Of a DNA stretch of 64,000 nucleotides, positions 61,342 through 64,000 are shown piece by piece. How positions within the stretch are numbered: position 1 is the first letter of the stretch; the number at the start of each line of letters is the position of its first letter. The stretch spans positions 30,670,551 through 30,734,550 of the forward strand of contig JAKTNV010000003.1 of assembly GCA_022747635.1 (NCBI GenBank), read 5' to 3'. The notes beneath the pieces were generated by a model. It worked only from the letters and a program-made list of their open reading frames with translations. It did no database searches and was not told the DNA's origin. The translations under genes and the position numbers were made by a program. The DNA comes from Hetaerina americana. Lineage: Eukaryota > Arthropoda > Insecta > Odonata > Calopterygidae.

Positions 61342-61789
61342 AAAAGGGTAAAAATTCGTAATTTTATGCCGGAATTTAAAGGGTCAAGGACAAGGTTTAA
61401 AACGAAAATGTTTGTCTTCCGAACGATACACTCACTCGTAGCCCTTTGTGATCCACTCTGCAATTCATCTCGTAATTCCCATAACAGCGGAGTCAAGCGT
61501 TCCCATTCCCGCCCGCCCGGGGAAAAACAACTGCTGTCCATTGAGCACGGTAGAGAAGCAACAGGCTTTTTTCTTCTACGCTTACTTTTTTCAGAACCAA
61601 GTTTATGATTTCATGCTCTATTTATTTTCTATTTGTCTCTCCTTTCACCCTTTTCTGCTTTTTCTATAATTTATTCTTAAATAGTCTCCGCACTTTTAAC
61701 TTTTACCGCTTGGCTTTATTCAAACTTTAATTCTTTTTCGATTTTAATCTCGTTATCGCTGTCTTTATGCTAACTTTCATGTTCCTGAG
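61342..61789. other. No gene recognised
   Basis: Frames in this stretch run off the SINE or are short. Nothing supportable. Confidence 0.5.
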
Positions 61790-61985
61790 TGGCTAAGGTC
61801 TGTATCAATAGTGGTTCACCATCTGTGGTGACCTCTAAGTGGCCTCCTGTGTCAAAATTTCTCACGTGCTATCCAACACTTGGGAGTTGCTGAAGAGTCT
61901 CATGCGTCAAAAATCGCGTGAGAAATGATGTAGGAGATTAGAGACTCCCATTGCTGAGAGACAACTATTGATACAGGCTTAAGGG
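61790..61985. mobile_element. Imperfect inverted-repeat MITE
   Basis: The outer ends pair well: GTCTGTATCAATAGT at about 61799 against the complement of ACTATTGATACAGGCTTAAG near 61964-61983. Pairing continues inward imperfectly for about 70 bp, with AAATTTCTCACGTG on the left and CGCGTGAGAAATGATG on the right. It is about 190 bp with no coding capacity. Target duplications are not clear, so the superfamily is unknown. Confidence 0.55.
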
Positions 61986-62585
61986 ATTTTATGGCACTTA
62001 GTAAATATTTTGAGAACCTACACCTGGCTGTTATTATATCGCAATTCCGTTTCAACTAACGGTGTAATGAGTTGTGGACTGGTCCGTTCCTCAAAAACAG
62101 ATATGAATAGTAGATTGGTCGAACTTGTTGTTATATTCAGTAATCTAGAGTCAATAAATGTGCTTCCACACTTTTCATGTCTATATTTGCCAAGTTTTTA
62201 TGGCGATTAAGACTGTTGTTCAGAGAACTTACAAATTTATTAGTAACTTGAGAAATAGATTCTCTGAGAAGAATTTTAAGAAAGTGAGAATGGAATTACA
62301 TTTGTATAGTTTTTTTGGGGGCTTTTGGTTCCCTTTTTTGGATTTCTTCCTCCATTTATTATCCACCTTTCTCACCCCTGGACGTCCAACCAATATTACC
62401 GTACATTATTTAATCTCCGTTATATACTTTTGTTGATTATAATTCTACTACGTGCTCCTTTCTTCTCAAGATCAATAGTCGGAATGTGCACCCGCTTTTG
62501 TCATTGCCGCTCGTAAGCCATGAGCGTTATGTTTTCTGCTCATCATATGCGTTGCATATTTGTATATGATTTGTGATGTTACTTT
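61986..62585. other. No gene recognised
   Basis: AT-rich sequence. Short + strand frames at 62010, 62158 and 62325 overlap and are unsupported. Confidence 0.5.
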
Positions 62586-63003
62586 GTTCAAGTTCAGTTC
62601 AAAAGTTGTTTATTTATCCAAGTTTGTTGTACATAACATTTATAAGCAATCATATAACAGATAACAGGTAACAATAAATAAATAACGGTAAATAACAGTG
62701 TACAACAAACAGGAAGCCCTGTTTTAGGCTGTGCGCCTCTTCAGGGTAATGGTTACTTTGTGAACGGGGTGGTTATATAAGGTGGAAGGGAGTTGGCCCA
62801 GAAGGCGAGACCACATTCTATGGCTGCTTTTCTGGTGCTCCGGGAAAGGGATATCATGTTGATTCTTAGAACTACCTTTCCCGTATGCAAAATTAAATTA
62901 ATCGTCACATAGTTTCCCAATGCTGTCACTTTCATTTTTCGGGACATAAATGAAAATTGTCGAAGCAAGAGCTTCCTCACCTTTTCCTTGCCAGTAATCA
63001 TTT
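62586..63003 (-). mobile_element. Possible 3' end of a non-LTR retrotransposon
   Basis: The - strand frame at 62753-63001 (82 codons) has the shape of a LINE C-terminus: basic start (KVRKLLLRQFSF), a middle NLILHTGKVVLRINMISLSR and an end IECGLAFWANSLPPYI, compared with the W-N-x-L-P motif ending many RT proteins. It is followed by a short 3' UTR and a tail of ATAAC/AATAAATAA repeats toward 62640. The composition is distinctly more GC-rich than the flanks. The assignment is tentative. Confidence 0.3.
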
Positions 63004-64000
63004 AATTGACCAAACTTTGAACTATTTTTCACCATAATGAGCCAAGTTGCATTTTTATATGTATCTAATCATAAGTTATTGGCCTAATATTTTTGAAACT
63101 TCTTATATGAATCCATTATTCCCACCGTCTCTGACTTTTTTATGGCTCCATTGATAAATTTCCTTTTTATTACTCTTCGCTGGTAATGTCTTTCCTTTAC
63201 TCGCTGGTAAAAAATCTTTCATTTTCTTGAAATAACATCCACTTTACTGTGTTTGATTTTTTAATACTCAGATAATTCATTCCACAACGGCTCCATGACT
63301 CCACAAGTTTCTCACCATATTTTATTATTTATTTGTTTGCCAGTTAAAAAGATGCGGAATGCGTTTCATTTGGACAACAGGTCAGCATTGAAATATACAT
63401 CTCATGACCAAATGGACACGTCCTTGCTTCAGTCCTTCCCTTGGGAGGTTTCTAGAGTCGCCTCTACTATTCGTAATTTGTCAATTCTTGGTTTTTATCG
63501 CCGGGAAATGGTAGTACAGATTGATTTTATCGTATGATTGATACGGGTACACCGAGCAGTAAGCCCAGTTGCAATGCGTACACCTCTCTCTGCGGTATTT
63601 ATTCTGTAGTATGGCCATTGTAATCGGTACTCGTATCTCGGAGATCGTGGCTCAAGAACAATATTTTGATCAGTTCAGCGCCGTTTTGATAGCTTCAGAC
63701 GTTTCTTTGAGCTCCGATGGAAGCTGATAGTTGAAGGCTTGTGGGTCGCGCTCCTCTGACTGACTTGTGATGGTCGAAGACAGCGTCGAAGCCGATTGCT
63801 GATTGGCTGGGCTTATTCCCACAAAGAGTTGTCTAATAAGTCTTTAAGCTTTAATACTCGTGGTTATCCTAGTCAATTCACTAATGACTAAGAAGACCGC
63901 GGGTAAGACATTGTGTAAAACTTCATGAAATTGTTTTTTCACTTAGGTGCTGCGGCGGAAGAATTTGATTACGTGTGATCTCGGATGTTAAGAACTAGCT
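63004..64000. other. No gene recognised at the right end
   Basis: The + strand frame at 63295-63537 (80 codons) has no recognisable domain. I looked here on the - strand for the missing ACE N-terminal exon and did not find it. The last 500 bp are more GC-rich but show no open frame of note. Confidence 0.45.

Noticed and set aside
61059..61541. 160-codon - strand ORF
   Set aside because: Runs through the SINE body and its flank. The frame is accidental.

Overview
The window looks like a piece of a large, AT-rich arthropod genome, probably an insect. Three things suggest this: host genes broken into short exons by kilobase-scale introns with GT/AG boundaries, insect-type family members (an inward-rectifier K+ channel and a single-domain angiotensin-converting enzyme), and many mariner transposons, non-LTR retrotransposon fragments and tRNA-derived SINEs. 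Nothing is arranged as operons. The species cannot be named from the sequence.

Two host genes converge. On the + strand, one long exon (15844-16898) encodes almost all of a Kir potassium channel, with pore TIGYG, two membrane helices and the cytoplasmic beta domain. Its donor phase fits two possible 3' exons, 23098-23414 and 28842-29161, so the gene probably runs to about 29.2 kb. On the - strand, eleven exons between 60232 and 37176 join with no phase conflict into 541 codons plus a stop. They encode an angiotensin-converting enzyme (peptidyl-dipeptidase) with an intact HEMGH zinc site and a hydrophobic C-terminal tail that looks like a GPI-anchor signal or membrane anchor. The first exon or exons (signal peptide and N-terminus) were not found. 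A third, unidentified gene may end at 8948-9232 (-): an open terminal exon with a splice acceptor and a nearby AATAAA.

The rest is introns and intergenic DNA rich in mobile elements. Five mariner copies, appearing to represent at least four lineages, lie at 13.6, 41.4, 51.5, 56.4 and 60.3 kb. The 56.4-kb copy is nearly intact, with one frameshift and one in-frame stop. Four copies of one non-LTR retrotransposon family (1.1, 39.2, 43.1 and 50.1 kb) all point the same way, with an older relative at 19.9 kb. There are three unrelated tRNA-derived SINEs, a hAT-type MITE with a clean 8-bp target duplication, and a second imperfect inverted-repeat MITE.

The least expected structures are snap-back insertions flanked by 13-17 bp direct repeats: a 986-bp insertion (3457-4442) holding three copies of a tRNA-like sequence in a head-to-head plus tandem array; a related pair at 32335-32560 and 45685-45886 whose arms carry hammerhead-ribozyme-like cores, suggesting Penelope-type retroelement ends; and a smaller hairpin insertion inside a LINE copy at 1405-1549.
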